From: Deltaproteobacteria bacterium
Lineage (GTDB): Bacteria; Myxococcota_A; Polyangia; Nannocystales; Nannocystaceae
NCBI GenBank assembly: GCA_016709225.1
Contig: JADJEE010000012.1
Coordinates: forward strand, 186,001-250,000
Reading direction: 5' to 3'
Length of the DNA: 64,000 bases
The position numbers and the translations under genes are program-made. Below the pieces are notes generated by a model, which saw nothing but the letters and a program-made list of their open reading frames with translations, made no database searches and had not been told where the DNA came from. Numbering within the stretch: the stretch's first letter is position 1; every line of letters starts with the position of its first letter. Below are positions 25,594 through 34,266 of this stretch, piece after piece.

Positions 25594-26808
25594 TCACTCG
25601 ATGACGGCGAAGGCGACGCGTCCGACCAGCTGACCGTCTTCGGTGAGCGTGTCGACGGTCCACGCGCCGGTGACGGCAGCCGCGTCGCCGTCGTCGGCCG
25701 CCGATGCGACCTCGGCACCGGCCGCCGTAGCGAGCACCGAGGGGTCGAGGCGCGAGCGCAGACGCACCGTGTCCCACAACCCCTCGGGGTGCGGATCGAC
25801 GTCGTCCGAGCGCTGCACGAGCACGCCATCCTTGCGCCACTCGTGCACGAGGCGATCGCCCTTGCCACCGGGGGTGAAGACGTCGGTGACCGCATACAGC
25901 TCGTGCACCAACGAACGATGCAGCGCGTGCACCTCGAGCGCGAGGCGCCCATCGGGCAACAGCGTGGGACCGACCGCCCCGCCGCGCAGGTACATCGCGA
26001 CCGGCGGCACCGCGGCGCGGCCATACCACGCGCCCGCCAGCGACGCGACCGTCCAGCCCACGAGCAAGGTGGCGCCGGCGGGCCGCCCCAGTGTCTTCAC
26101 CGGGATGTGCATGGTCCAGAACGCCAGCGCCGACACGGCGGCAGCGATCGTCAACGTCAGCGCGGCACGGATGTTCGGCAGCAGCGCGGGCACCACCAGG
26201 TTGAGGCACGCGAACAGCGTGAAGAAGTAGAACACCGATGCGGCCATCTTCCAGCGCATCAGCATGCGGTCGAAGACCACGTCCAGGGTCGAGAGCGCCG
26301 CGCACAGCACCAGGCCGACCAGGAACCACTGGTTGGGCGAGTGCATCGTCACCGAGCGCCAGTAGAACGGCAGCAGGAAGAACAACATCCCCTGGTACAT
26401 GTTCTTGAGCACATACGTCATGACGAAGAAGCGCAGCTTGGCGCCCTTGCCTTCGACGTGCTGCGACGTGCCGCTGCCGAACACGCGGAAGAACACGATG
26501 AGTACCAGCCACGCGGCCGCCAGCGAGATGGTCAGGAAGCGCGCGTGCGCGAAGCCCTTGGCCGCGAACAGCACCACGAAGATGCCGAGCCCCAGCGCGT
26601 AGAACGAGTGGAACCACCACAGCATGCGGCCGTACTTGCGCAGCATCGCCAGCACGCCGCCGAGCGGCCCCTTGGGCTTGGGCATCGCGGGCTGCGTGTG
26701 GCCTGGCCCCGCACCGGCGCGCGCAGCATCGACCGGCGGCCACGCAGCGGGCACGCCCGAACCAGCCCCCGCCGGAGGTCCGCTGCTGCCGTGGGGCGAG
26801 GCGCTCAT
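25594..26808 (-). CDS. Membrane protein with DUF5924-like and DUF2914 domains
   Basis: The 404-residue product has a Pro/Ala-rich N-terminus and about eight transmembrane helices (from ~60 to ~270) of the DUF5924 type (WWFHSFYALGLGIFVVLFA; YVLKNMYQGMLFFLLPFYW). The extracytoplasmic C-terminal domain of ~110 residues carries the DUF2914 signature (HEWRKDGVLVQR, then GAWTVDTLTEDGQLVGRVAF). DUF2914 is found in proteobacterial envelope proteins of unknown role. The start is 11 bases after the thioesterase stop and the next gene follows by 43 bases, so it is the middle of an operon. Confidence 0.75.
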   Translation of the reverse strand: MSASPHGSSGPPAGAGSGVPAAWPPVDAARAGAGPGHTQPAMPKPKGPLGGVLAMLRKYGRMLWWFHSFYALGLGIFVVLFAAKGFAHARFLTISLAAAWLVLIVFFRVFGSGTSQHVEGKGAKLRFFVMTYVLKNMYQGMLFFLLPFYWRSVTMHSPNQWFLVGLVLCAALSTLDVVFDRMLMRWKMAASVFYFFTLFACLNLVVPALLPNIRAALTLTIAAAVSALAFWTMHIPVKTLGRPAGATLLVGWTVASLAGAWYGRAAVPPVAMYLRGGAVGPTLLPDGRLALEVHALHRSLVHELYAVTDVFTPGGKGDRLVHEWRKDGVLVQRSDDVDPHPEGLWDTVRLRSRLDPSVLATAAGAEVASAADDGDAAAVTGAWTVDTLTEDGQLVGRVAFAVIE

Positions 26809-26819
26809 CGACCGCGATG

Positions 26820-27626
26820 TTAGTGCGCGCGCGGCTCGACGGCCAGGCTCTGCAGCGCGCGGCCGATCTCACCGTCGCGATCGGACAGCTCGCTCTGCCC
26901 GAGGCCGATGCCACCGGCATCCACGGTCGCACGCGCATCGAGGGCAAACCACTCGCCGCAGGGCGCGCGATCGAGATGAATCGTCATGTCCGGGTTGACG
27001 AAGCTCCACTCGCGCGGGTCGAGCACCGGGCACACGCCGTTGCCGGCGTCGGCGACCGCGACGAGGGCCGACAGCGGCGAGGTCGCTTGGTCGGCGACCA
27101 GCGGCGCCCGCAGTCGCATCCACGCGGCCGTCGGTCCCTTGCCCCATACACCCTTGGCGATGCGGACCTCGACGGCGGTCTGATACCCGACGCGCTCGCG
27201 GAAGAACGGGAACACGAACGGCTCGAGCCCGGCAGGTCCGCGGGGCGCGGGCCGCCGCGGGCAACGAGGCGACGGCAGCGCGACCGGGTTGCGACGGATC
27301 CGCAGCGCGTGCGCGCGCAGGACCTCGTTGCCGTCGTGCAGGAGGTGTGCATCGATGCGCTGCGCCGATCGACCCGCCCGCACCAGCTCGGTCGTCACGC
27401 GCAGGCTCGCGATCGGCACCGGACGCAGGAACTCGAACGTCAGCCGCGCCACCACGTGCTGCTGCGGCTCGGGCTCGAAGGCCTCGATGGCCGCGGTCAA
27501 CAGCGCCGCCGGCGGCCCGCCGTGCTGCAATTGCGGATGCCAGGGGCCACGGGTGAGCTCGGTCGCGATGAACTGCTCACCGTCGCGGACGAAGAAGGAC
27601 GCCGGCGTCGACACCGGTGCTGCCAT
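26820..27626 (-). CDS. Thioesterase-superfamily protein (TesB-like double hotdog)
   Basis: The ATG at 27626 gives 268 residues. The N-terminal hotdog begins FIATELTRGPWHPQLQHGGPPAALLTAAIE, the helix-and-Gly motif of acyl-CoA thioesterase-like proteins. VARLTFEFLRPVPIASLRVTTELVRAGRSAQRIDA follows. The second hotdog ends FVNPDMTIHLDRAPCGEWFALDARATVDAGGIGLGQSELSDRDGEIG. Such proteins hydrolyse acyl-CoA esters or bind them; the substrate cannot be read. It heads a reverse operon and diverges from the saccharopine dehydrogenase-like gene across only 51 bases. Confidence 0.82.
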   Translation of the reverse strand: MAAPVSTPASFFVRDGEQFIATELTRGPWHPQLQHGGPPAALLTAAIEAFEPEPQQHVVARLTFEFLRPVPIASLRVTTELVRAGRSAQRIDAHLLHDGNEVLRAHALRIRRNPVALPSPRCPRRPAPRGPAGLEPFVFPFFRERVGYQTAVEVRIAKGVWGKGPTAAWMRLRAPLVADQATSPLSALVAVADAGNGVCPVLDPREWSFVNPDMTIHLDRAPCGEWFALDARATVDAGGIGLGQSELSDRDGEIGRALQSLAVEPRAH

Positions 27627-27662
27627 ACCACGGCCATCGCCCGACCACGAGGCGAGAGGCGC

Positions 27663-27668
27663 TATGCT
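27663..27668 (+). promoter_or_regulatory. Candidate -10 element for the gene at 27678
   Basis: TATGCT ends 9 bases before the ATG and no Shine-Dalgarno sequence intervenes. The same hexamer precedes the sigma-factor start at 42265. Confidence 0.4.
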
Positions 27669-27677
27669 CCGCCTCCG

Positions 27678-28817
27678 ATGAAGCAAGTGATCATTCTCGG
27701 CTGCGGCATGGTCGGCAGCACCATGGCACTCGATCTCGCGGCCGATCCGGCGCTGCAGGTGACGGTCGCCGACGTGCGCCCGATGGCCCTCGCGGCACTG
27801 TCGGCCCGCGCGAAGGTGAAGACCATCCAGACCGACCTCTCCGACCCCGCGGCCATCATCGCGCTGGTGCGACCGTTCGATCTGGTGATCGGCGCGCTGT
27901 CGTCCTCGATGGGGCTCGCGACCCTGCGCGCGGTGATCGACGCCGGCAAGCCCTACGTGGACATCAGCTTCATGGCCGACGATGCGCTGACGCTGTCGCC
28001 GGCCGCCGCAGCTGCGGGTGTGGTCGCGGTGGTCGACTGTGGCATCGCCCCCGGCATGAGCAACATGATGGCCGGCTACGCGGCGTCGGTGCTGCAGCCG
28101 TGCACGCGCCTCGACATCATGGTCGGCGGCGTGCCCGAGCTGCGGCGGTGGCCGTTCGACTACAAGGTCGCGTTCGCACCCTCGGACGTCATCGAGGAGT
28201 ACGTGCGACCGGCTCGCATGGTCGAGCACGGACAGATCGCCGTGCATCCGGCGCTGTCGGGCGTGGAGCTGGTCGACATCCCCGGCGTCGGCACGCTGGA
28301 GGCGTTCAACACCGACGGTCTGCGCTCGCTGGTGACGACGCTGGCGATCCCCGACATGAGCGAGAAGACCATGCGCTGGCCCGGACACGCGCAGCTGATG
28401 CGGGTGCTGCAGGCCAGCGGCTTCTTCTCGGACGAACCGATCGTGGTCGGCGGGAAGTCCGTGATCCCACGCGAGGTGACCTCCGCGCTGCTGTTCCCGC
28501 ACTGGACCTACGCCCCCGGCGAGGTCGACCTCACCGTGCTGCGCGTGGTCGCGACCGGCACGAAGGAGGGCATGCGCGTGCGCATGATCTGGGAGCTCGT
28601 CGATCGGGCCGACACGACCTCGGGCTGCAGCAGCATGTCGCGCACCACCGGCCTGCCCGCGACGATCGTGGCGCGGCTGTTGCTGGCCGGTCGGTTCACG
28701 ACCCCCGGCGTGCACGCGCCCGAGGTGCTCGGTGCGGTGCCGGGGCTGCTCGACGCGGTGCTCGCGGGGCTGGCCGAGCGCGGCATCCACTTCAGCTCGC
28801 GGCTCGAGCCGGCGTAG
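27678..28817 (+). CDS. Saccharopine dehydrogenase family protein
   Basis: The 379-residue product has a Rossmann fold at the N-terminus (VIILGCGMVG, GxGxxG at 8-13; VTVADVRP). It then shows the family pattern of lysine-forming saccharopine dehydrogenase/Lys9-type enzymes: DLVIGALSSSMG, YVDISFM, VVDCGIAPGMSNMMAGY, EAFNTDGLRSLV and MRWPGHAQLM. These use NAD(P) to act on saccharopine-like imino adducts in lysine metabolism. Related enzymes make carboxyspermidine or other adducts, so the exact substrate is open. It is monocistronic as far as can be seen. Confidence 0.85.
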   Translation: MKQVIILGCGMVGSTMALDLAADPALQVTVADVRPMALAALSARAKVKTIQTDLSDPAAIIALVRPFDLVIGALSSSMGLATLRAVIDAGKPYVDISFMADDALTLSPAAAAAGVVAVVDCGIAPGMSNMMAGYAASVLQPCTRLDIMVGGVPELRRWPFDYKVAFAPSDVIEEYVRPARMVEHGQIAVHPALSGVELVDIPGVGTLEAFNTDGLRSLVTTLAIPDMSEKTMRWPGHAQLMRVLQASGFFSDEPIVVGGKSVIPREVTSALLFPHWTYAPGEVDLTVLRVVATGTKEGMRVRMIWELVDRADTTSGCSSMSRTTGLPATIVARLLLAGRFTTPGVHAPEVLGAVPGLLDAVLAGLAERGIHFSSRLEPA

Positions 28818-29030
28818 CGGCGCCCATGGAGGCCTGCACCGGTCAGCGACCGTTGAGCAGGCTCTGCCAGCGTTCGATCGGCATCGACGGGCTACCCCCA
28901 CGCGCACGCGTCGATTTCCGGCCGTGACCGCGGAACCTCGGCGACCGCGGCGTCACCATGATGATCGACGGCGCGGTCGTGCGCCCGGACTTCGATCCGC
29001 TGCGGGGGGCCGCCGCGTAGCTGCGACTGC

Positions 29031-30254
29031 GTGACGCGAGCGACGCTCTGGGCCCTCACCTTGGTGGCGTGCAGCCACACGTCGCCGGCCAACACCACGG
29101 CGGCGACCTCGACCGGAAGCGAGACGAGCGCACCTGGTGCGACCGGCAGTGGTTCGGACGACGCGCGCGGGAGCTCGGGTGCGTACGACGGGGGCTCGAG
29201 TGGGATCGTTCCCGGCGCCGACGACGGGCTCGGTGCCGATTTCGTGGTGCGCGGCGGCACCGTGCTGGGGGCCGGCCGTGTCGACATGCGCGTGCGGGAC
29301 GGTCGCATCGTCGAGCTCGGCGCGCTCATGCCCGACGATGACGAAGGCGTGCTCGATGCCAGCGATCGCTTCGTGGTGCCGTCGTTCATCGACAGCCACG
29401 TGCACCTGGCGTATGCCTTCGATGCGCCGACGCTCGCGCGCGGCGGTCTCGCGGGCGCGGTCGACCTCGCGGCGCCGATCGATTTCCTCGCGCAGTCGCA
29501 TGCGCCGCTGCAGCTGCGCGCGACGGGTCCGATGATCACGGCGGTCGATGGCTACCCCACGCAGGGCTGGGGCGCCGGCGGGTTCGGACTCGAGGTCGCG
29601 GACGCAGACGCCGCCCGGGCCGCCGTCGATCGCCTGGCGGCCGCGGGCGTGGCCGCGATCAAGCTGCCCATCGGCGAGGCGCCGAGCCTCGACGACGCGG
29701 CCATCACCGCGGTGGTGGATCGTGCCCACGCGCTGGGCCTACCGGTGGTCGCCCACGCGCTGGCCGACGCCGACGCGGCGCGGGCCGCTGCGCTCGGCGT
29801 CGACATCCTCGCCCACACGCCGGTGGAGGCCCTCGCCGAGCGCACCGTGCAGGCGTGGGCGGGACGCACCGTGATCACGACCCTGGTCGCCTTCGGCGGA
29901 CGGCGGTCGACCATCGACAACCTCCGGCGGCTGCGCGAGGCCGGCGTGAGCGTGCTCTACGGCACCGACCTCGGCAACACTGGTCCGCCGGCGATCGACG
30001 CCGACGAGCTCGATCTCATGATCGCCGCGGGTCTCGACGGCGCGGCGATCCTCGACGCCGGCGCGCGCACGCCGGCGGCGACGTGGCACTTCGACGGGCT
30101 CGGCAGCCTCACCGCTGGTGCGCGCGCGAGCTTCCTCGTGGTCGCACGGGATCCCGAGGTGGATCCGCGCGTGCTCGCCGAGCCCGATGTGGTCGTGCTC
30201 GACGGCGTGGTGCAGATGCCGCTGCCCACCGCCGGCGACGGCCTCGCGGGCTGA
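29031..30254 (+). CDS. Amidohydrolase-family lipoprotein
   Basis: The product has 407 residues from a GTG start. The lipobox Cys is at 14 (LVAC), followed by ~55 residues of Ser/Thr/Gly linker. The amidohydrolase fold shows the early beta part (FVVRGGTVLGAGRVDMRVRDGRIVELG) and metal ligand motif SHVHLAY. A candidate carboxylated Lys is in AAIKLPIG, with later His motifs in PVVAHAL and DILAHTP and Asp in LYGTDLG. Metal ligands appear complete, so it should be active. It is a surface or periplasmic hydrolase of the imidazolonepropionase-like type. The substrate is unknown. No clear Shine-Dalgarno sequence is present. Confidence 0.82.
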   Translation: MTRATLWALTLVACSHTSPANTTAATSTGSETSAPGATGSGSDDARGSSGAYDGGSSGIVPGADDGLGADFVVRGGTVLGAGRVDMRVRDGRIVELGALMPDDDEGVLDASDRFVVPSFIDSHVHLAYAFDAPTLARGGLAGAVDLAAPIDFLAQSHAPLQLRATGPMITAVDGYPTQGWGAGGFGLEVADADAARAAVDRLAAAGVAAIKLPIGEAPSLDDAAITAVVDRAHALGLPVVAHALADADAARAAALGVDILAHTPVEALAERTVQAWAGRTVITTLVAFGGRRSTIDNLRRLREAGVSVLYGTDLGNTGPPAIDADELDLMIAAGLDGAAILDAGARTPAATWHFDGLGSLTAGARASFLVVARDPEVDPRVLAEPDVVVLDGVVQMPLPTAGDGLAG

Positions 30255-30284
30255 GCCTTCGGTCGCGATCACCTCGCGATCGGA

Positions 30285-30290
30285 GATACT
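30285..30290 (+). promoter_or_regulatory. Candidate -10 element for the gene at 30301
   Basis: GATACT ends 10 bases before the ATG with no Shine-Dalgarno sequence between. Confidence 0.3.
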
Positions 30291-30300
30291 CCTGTCCAGG

Positions 30301-31500
30301 ATGCCCGCATCGCGCCGACCCGTGATCGCTTGGACCTGCCTCATCGCAGCCGCGTGCGCGGGCTCGCCGGCCGCGGTGGGTGACGCGGGCAGCACCGGAG
30401 GCAACGGCTCGACCACCGGTTCGAGCACGCACGATCCCAGCGACACCTCGGCGAGCACCGTCACCGGCGATCCCAGCAGCAGCTCCAGCGCCACCGCCGA
30501 TGCCTCGAGCAGCGACGGCGGCAGCTCGGACACGGGCGTCGTCGACGACAGCTGCATGGTCTCGGGCCAGGCGGGCACCTGCGAGGACGTCATCGACTGC
30601 GCGTCGCTGTCGCTGCTGGCGATCTGCGACGGCGCGCCATCGAACCAGTGCTGCCTGCCCGACGCGATCGCGTGCTCGGTCGAGGGTGCACCGGGCCTGT
30701 GCCTGCCGACCGCATCGTGCCCCGACGGCCTCGCGCGCACGCCGGGCCTGTGCCCCGGCGATGCCGACGTGCAGTGTTGCACCGATCCCGCGCTCGCCTG
30801 CGATCCGGACGCGATGCCGCTGCCCAACGAGGGCCTCGCCGAGCAGAGCTACGACGCCGCGTGCCCCGACGGCATGATCACCGTGGTCGACGTCTGCGTC
30901 GATCGCTTCGAGGCCTCGCTCGTCGTGATCGACGACGGCGGCGCCCCGATCTCGTCGTGGTCGCCCTACGTGCACCCCAGCGGTGTGAACGTGCGCGCGG
31001 TGTCGCTGGCGGGTGCGGTGCCGCAGGGCTACATCGACGGCGACACCGCCGCGAGCGCGTGTGCGGCGGCGGGAAAGCGGTTGTGCACCGACGCAGAGTG
31101 GCTCCGCGCGTGTCGAGGCCCGCAGGACACCACCTATCCGTGGGGCGACGCGGCGATGCCCGGCGCGTGCAACGACGCGCGCGCCACCCATCCTGCGATC
31201 GAATACTTCGGTACCGCCGATGCGTGGATCTGGTCGGAGCTCGGCAACCCCTGCATCCTGCAGGTGCCAGACGGCCTGCAGACCACCGGCGCCCATCCCG
31301 GCTGCGTCACCGCCGAGGGTGCATTCGACATGGTCGGCAACCTCCACGAGTGGACCGCCGATCCAGCGGGCACCTTCCGCGGCGGCTTCTTCGTCGACAC
31401 CGTGCTCAACGGGCCCGGGTGCAGCTACGCGACCGTCGCGCACGATCGCTCGCACTGGGACTACTCGACCGGCTTTCGTTGCTGCGCCGATCCGACGTAG
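30301..31500 (+). CDS. Lipoprotein with FGE/sulfatase-modifying-factor domain
   Basis: The 399-residue product has a lipobox Cys at 19 (IAAAC) and a Ser/Thr-rich linker to ~80. A Cys-rich segment follows (SCMVSGQAGTCEDVIDC, CCLPDAIAC, CCTDPALAC). The FGE-sulfatase (SUMF1-like) fold then covers ~200-399, with VVDVCVDRFEASLVV, KRLCTDAEWLRACRGP, YPWGD, FDMVGNLHEW, FRGGFF and the closing GFRCC. Such domains include formylglycine-generating enzymes and many non-catalytic relatives. The usual pair of active-site cysteines is not clearly kept, so a binding role is as likely as catalysis. Surface exposed by its lipid anchor. Confidence 0.83.
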   Translation: MPASRRPVIAWTCLIAAACAGSPAAVGDAGSTGGNGSTTGSSTHDPSDTSASTVTGDPSSSSSATADASSSDGGSSDTGVVDDSCMVSGQAGTCEDVIDCASLSLLAICDGAPSNQCCLPDAIACSVEGAPGLCLPTASCPDGLARTPGLCPGDADVQCCTDPALACDPDAMPLPNEGLAEQSYDAACPDGMITVVDVCVDRFEASLVVIDDGGAPISSWSPYVHPSGVNVRAVSLAGAVPQGYIDGDTAASACAAAGKRLCTDAEWLRACRGPQDTTYPWGDAAMPGACNDARATHPAIEYFGTADAWIWSELGNPCILQVPDGLQTTGAHPGCVTAEGAFDMVGNLHEWTADPAGTFRGGFFVDTVLNGPGCSYATVAHDRSHWDYSTGFRCCADPT

Positions 31501-31643
31501 CGAAGCGCCCCGTGCTCGCAACGGTGGCCACGCGTGCGAGCCGGCTCACGCAGCGCACACGGGCAATCGCGCGTCGCTCAGCCAGACGCGTGGAACCACC
31601 GGCGAGGAAGGGCGGTACGATGCCACCCGCGCATCGTCGCGAA

Positions 31644-31650
31644 AAGGAGA
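31644..31650 (+). promoter_or_regulatory. Ribosome binding site for the small gene at 31659
   Basis: AAGGAGA lies 8 bases before the ATG. It fixes the short form of the protein over starts further upstream. Confidence 0.65.
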
Positions 31651-31658
31651 GCAGACCC

Positions 31659-31835
31659 ATGGAAGAATTCGTGCAGCAGCTGGTGGCGAAGGTCGGACTC
31701 GACGAGGACAAGGCCCGCATGGTCGTCGACTTCGTGAAGGAGAACGCCCACAAGATCCCCGAGTGGATCGGTGGCAGCGAGATGCTCGAGAGCCTCAAGG
31801 ACAAGCTCCCGGGCGGCCTCGGCAAGCTCTTCTGA
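31659..31835 (+). CDS. Small helical protein, 58 residues
   Basis: A strong AAGGAGA box precedes the ATG. The protein is acidic and helical (MEEFVQQLVAKVGLDEDKARMVVDFVKENAHKIPEW in shorter terms: two amphipathic helices), then a Gly-containing turn (IGGSEML) and a third helix ending GGLGKLF. It lacks an export signal, so it is cytoplasmic. Similar three-helix small proteins occur widely, but I cannot name the family. The nearest element downstream is the MITE copy 1. Confidence 0.65.
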   Translation: MEEFVQQLVAKVGLDEDKARMVVDFVKENAHKIPEWIGGSEMLESLKDKLPGGLGKLF

Positions 31836-31876
31836 GTCGTGGTGTCGCTTCGACGCGCGCCGGCCAACGCGCGTGC

Positions 31877-31898
31877 GTCGAGGTACTAGTACCTCGAC
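31877..31898. repeat. 22-bp perfect palindrome at the left end of MITE copy 1
   Basis: GTCGAGGTAC-TA-GTACCTCGAC in effect: the flank outside the element (bases 31877-31889) mirrors the element's own terminal repeat across the CTAG. This flank matches the right end of the 168-bp element for about 13 bases. It is probably a remnant of a second, deleted copy. Confidence 0.7.
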
Positions 31899-32053
31899 AC
31901 AGGGATTGTGATGGGTCAGAACGCCGTCATGGCCGCGACTCCGCAAGACGCCGTGCCGCCGGAATACCGGGCGTATTTCAAGGTGCGGCAACGCAGCGAG
32001 GCGCGGTCAGGGCGGTGTTATGGCCCGTCACTATCGCTGTGTCGAGGTACTAG
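31886..32053. mobile_element. MITE-like element, copy 1 (168 bp)
   Basis: Bounded by CTAG on both sides, it has terminal inverted repeats of about 30 bases (CTAGTACCTCGACACAG at each end, with a few mismatches further in). It is almost identical to 40744-40911, same length, with about three to five differing bases. It encodes no complete transposase, only a short open frame starting at 31908. Its terminal repeats do not match those of the adjacent IS, so another transposase should mobilise it. The right CTAG is also the left target copy of that IS. Confidence 0.85.
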
Positions 32054-32989
32054 GCTGTGTCCGGTTTCCCATCAAGCCCCGAAGATGCGTAGATAGCGGT
32101 GGATGAAGGCAAGCCGGACCATCCCGCCGAAGTTGATGGCGGTCTTCTCGAAGCGGGTCACCACGCGTCGCGACTCCTTGAGCCAGCCGATGAGGCACTC
32201 GACGATGCTGCGGCGCCTGTAGAGGCGCTTGTTGAAGGCGACCGGGCGCAGCGCTCGAGTCTCGTTGTGCTTCGTGGGGATCACCGGTGTGATCCCCAGG
32301 GCGAGAGATACCTATCGATCCACTCCGCGCGGTAGCCCTTGTCGCCTGCGAGTGCCAACGGCCACTCCATGACGACACCTCGATCATCATGCAGTGCTTC
32401 GTCAGCACCTTGAAGGACCGGCGCGAGCATCGGTCCGTCGTGGGCTTGTCCGGCGCTGAGCTCGAAGTGGAGTGGGTGGCCCTCAACGTCACAGGATTTG
32501 GATCTTCGTGCCCCAGCCCCGCGGGAGCGCCCAGAGCGTGATCCGCTGGCTCCTGCGGATCGGATCTTTTCCCCCGCCGCTGCTGCAGCGCGCAGCTCGA
32601 ATCGATGTCCCGTCGATGCACCACAACTCGGAGGGTCCGCGTCGTGCGGACGGCGATGCTCCGCAATCGCCGAAGTACGCGGTCGAACGTCTCGTCCTTC
32701 GTCCACTTGTCGAAGAAGTCCCAGGCGGTCGACCATGGGCCAAGCACTCCGGTAGGTCTCGCCACGGAGCCCCAGTTCGCAACACCCAGAAGATCGCGTC
32801 GAGCATGAGACGACGATCCCGCGGCCGCCGACCGGTCTCGAAGTTGTTCGTCGGGAACAGGTCCCCGATCAGCTCCCACTGCGCGTCGGTAAGGCGGTGG
32901 CGAGGCATGCCCGTCGTGGTCATGCCCCCTGGATCACGGATCCCCGATCCGCCCAAGAATTTGACGGTTTCGGGGAAACCGGACACAGC
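32054..32989 (-). mobile_element. IS5-family insertion sequence, decayed (936 bp)
   Basis: Perfect 17-bp inverted repeats (GCTGTGTCCGGTTTCCC) mark both ends, at 32054-32070 and 32973-32989. CTAG flanks each side as a 4-bp target duplication (32050-32053 and 32990-32993). The contained transposase is read on the reverse strand but is broken by several frameshifts. The ends are intact, so it could still move if a related transposase acts in trans. It is inserted at the terminal CTAG of MITE copy 1, and its right target copy is the stop codon of the next reverse gene. Confidence 0.88.
32072..32923 (-). pseudogene. Broken IS5-family DDE transposase
   Basis: The reading starts at ATG 32923 or 32908 with the typical MPRHRLTDAQWELIGDLFP and AIFWVLRTGAPWRDLPE. 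It then continues in another frame as GPWSTAWDFFDKWTKDETFDRVLRRLR and returns for ELWCIDGTSIRAARC and GWGTKI. A third frame follows with ELSAGQAHDGPML and GDKGYRAEWIDRYLSPWG. A last frame carries ITPVIPTKHNE and IVECLIGWLKESRRVVTRFEK. At least four frame changes are needed, too many for one programmed frameshift. The DDE-type motifs are all still recognisable, so the decay is recent. Confidence 0.85.
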
Positions 32990-34108
32990 CTAGTGCGGCT
33001 GTTCGCCCAGCAGCGTCGACGCCCGGCTCGCGAGCCACTGCGGATTGAGCACGCGGGAGGTCAGCGAGCGCGCCCGCTCCGAGCGCATCAGCTGCACGAA
33101 CCCGTGGCCGGCCCAGAACTTCGGCAGCATCCGTGCGCGCAGCCGCGTGCGGTAGAGGCCGCGGCCGACCCGTGAGAGGCCACCCTCGCGCGTGAAGTGA
33201 CCGCCGATGGCGTTGGCCGCCAGCACGCCGGACTCGAGCGCGAACGAGATGCCTTCGACGGTGCCGGGCGAGACCAGGCGCGCGGCCTCACCGATGAACA
33301 TCAGCCGGCCCTCGGCGACCATGTCGCTGATCTTCGTGGTGACCACCGCGGGGTGGCCCATCCACTTGCCGACCTGCTCGGCGCCGCGCAGCGCATCCCC
33401 GAAGTGCTGCTGCAGCAGCTCCTCGAACAGCGCCTTCAAGGCCTTGGTCTCGGGCGAGCCCTCCGGGATCGTGAGGCCGATGTTGGTCACGCCACCCGGC
33501 TCGGGGAACGCCCAGATGTAGTAGCCGTCGAGGCGGCGATCCCAGATCATCGTGCCCTGATCCGCAGGATGGCGGCAGTCCTGCCACCAACCCATGATGG
33601 TGCGGATGCCGGTCGGCGGGGTCTCGTCGAGCGAGAATCGCGACGGCGAGCCGTTGGCGCAGATCACCAGGTCGGCCTCGATCTCGCGGTCCGAGGTCTT
33701 GACGCCGCGCACCTCACCGTCGGCGCCGCGGAGCAGATCGATGACCTTGGTCTCCTGCTCGAAGCGCGCGCCGGCCTCGGAGGCCGCCAGCGCGAGCTGG
33801 TTGTCGAACTCGATGCGCGGCACCACCCATGCGCCCTTCGAGCCGCTGAGAAACACGTCTTGTCCGCCGGGACCGCGCGCGAGCATCTTCGACATCGCGA
33901 GGGCCTTGGGCGCGAAGCGTTCGCGGATCTCGAGGTGATCGAGCACGGCGAGGCTGAGCGGCGAGAGTCCGCTGCCGCAGACCTTCACCCGGGGGTAACT
34001 CGACTTGTCGAGCAGGACCACCTCGGCGTCGCCACGGCGTGCAACGGCGAGTGCACAGGCGGAGCCCGCGGGACCGGCCCCGACGATCACGATCTTCGGC
34101 TTCGGCAT
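32990..34108 (-). CDS. Geranylgeranyl reductase-family FAD-dependent oxidoreductase
   Basis: The ATG at 34108 gives 372 residues. The N-terminal FAD-binding motif is KIVIVGAGPAGSACALAVARRG (GAGPAG at 10-15). VKVCGSGLSPLSLAVLDHL, a geranylgeranyl-reductase signature, follows. GDAARLVSP-type sequence appears as GEAARLVSPGTVEGISFALESGVLAA, the second FAD motif region. Such enzymes reduce isoprenoid double bonds in lipids, chlorophyll or quinones; some are halogenase-like. The nearby polyprenyl synthase fusion at 36918 makes an isoprenoid substrate attractive. Its TAG stop is part of the CTAG target duplication of the IS, so the insertion kept the reading frame end intact. Confidence 0.85.
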   Translation of the reverse strand: MPKPKIVIVGAGPAGSACALAVARRGDAEVVLLDKSSYPRVKVCGSGLSPLSLAVLDHLEIRERFAPKALAMSKMLARGPGGQDVFLSGSKGAWVVPRIEFDNQLALAASEAGARFEQETKVIDLLRGADGEVRGVKTSDREIEADLVICANGSPSRFSLDETPPTGIRTIMGWWQDCRHPADQGTMIWDRRLDGYYIWAFPEPGGVTNIGLTIPEGSPETKALKALFEELLQQHFGDALRGAEQVGKWMGHPAVVTTKISDMVAEGRLMFIGEAARLVSPGTVEGISFALESGVLAANAIGGHFTREGGLSRVGRGLYRTRLRARMLPKFWAGHGFVQLMRSERARSLTSRVLNPQWLASRASTLLGEQPH

Positions 34109-34266
34109 GGACGCCCTGGGATAGTGCGGGCCCGCGACGCTTGCAACGGGGTGGCTTCGCACGGGCGCGTGACGGCCGTCACTCGCAGTTCTCGACGCGC
34201 CGGTAACTTCGAACACGCGTCGTTCGAACCCATGTCGGCGTGCCGGGGTTTCTCTCGGGTGCGTCG

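Noticed and set aside
31908..32096. Open frame starting inside MITE copy 1 and running into the IS
   Set aside because: It crosses the junction of two mobile elements and its second part is IS terminal sequence, so it is not an original gene.
32072..32986. The several transposase frames as a product of programmed frameshifting
   Set aside because: Known IS5-type frameshifting needs one shift; here at least four changes of frame, in both directions, are required, so decay is the better explanation.
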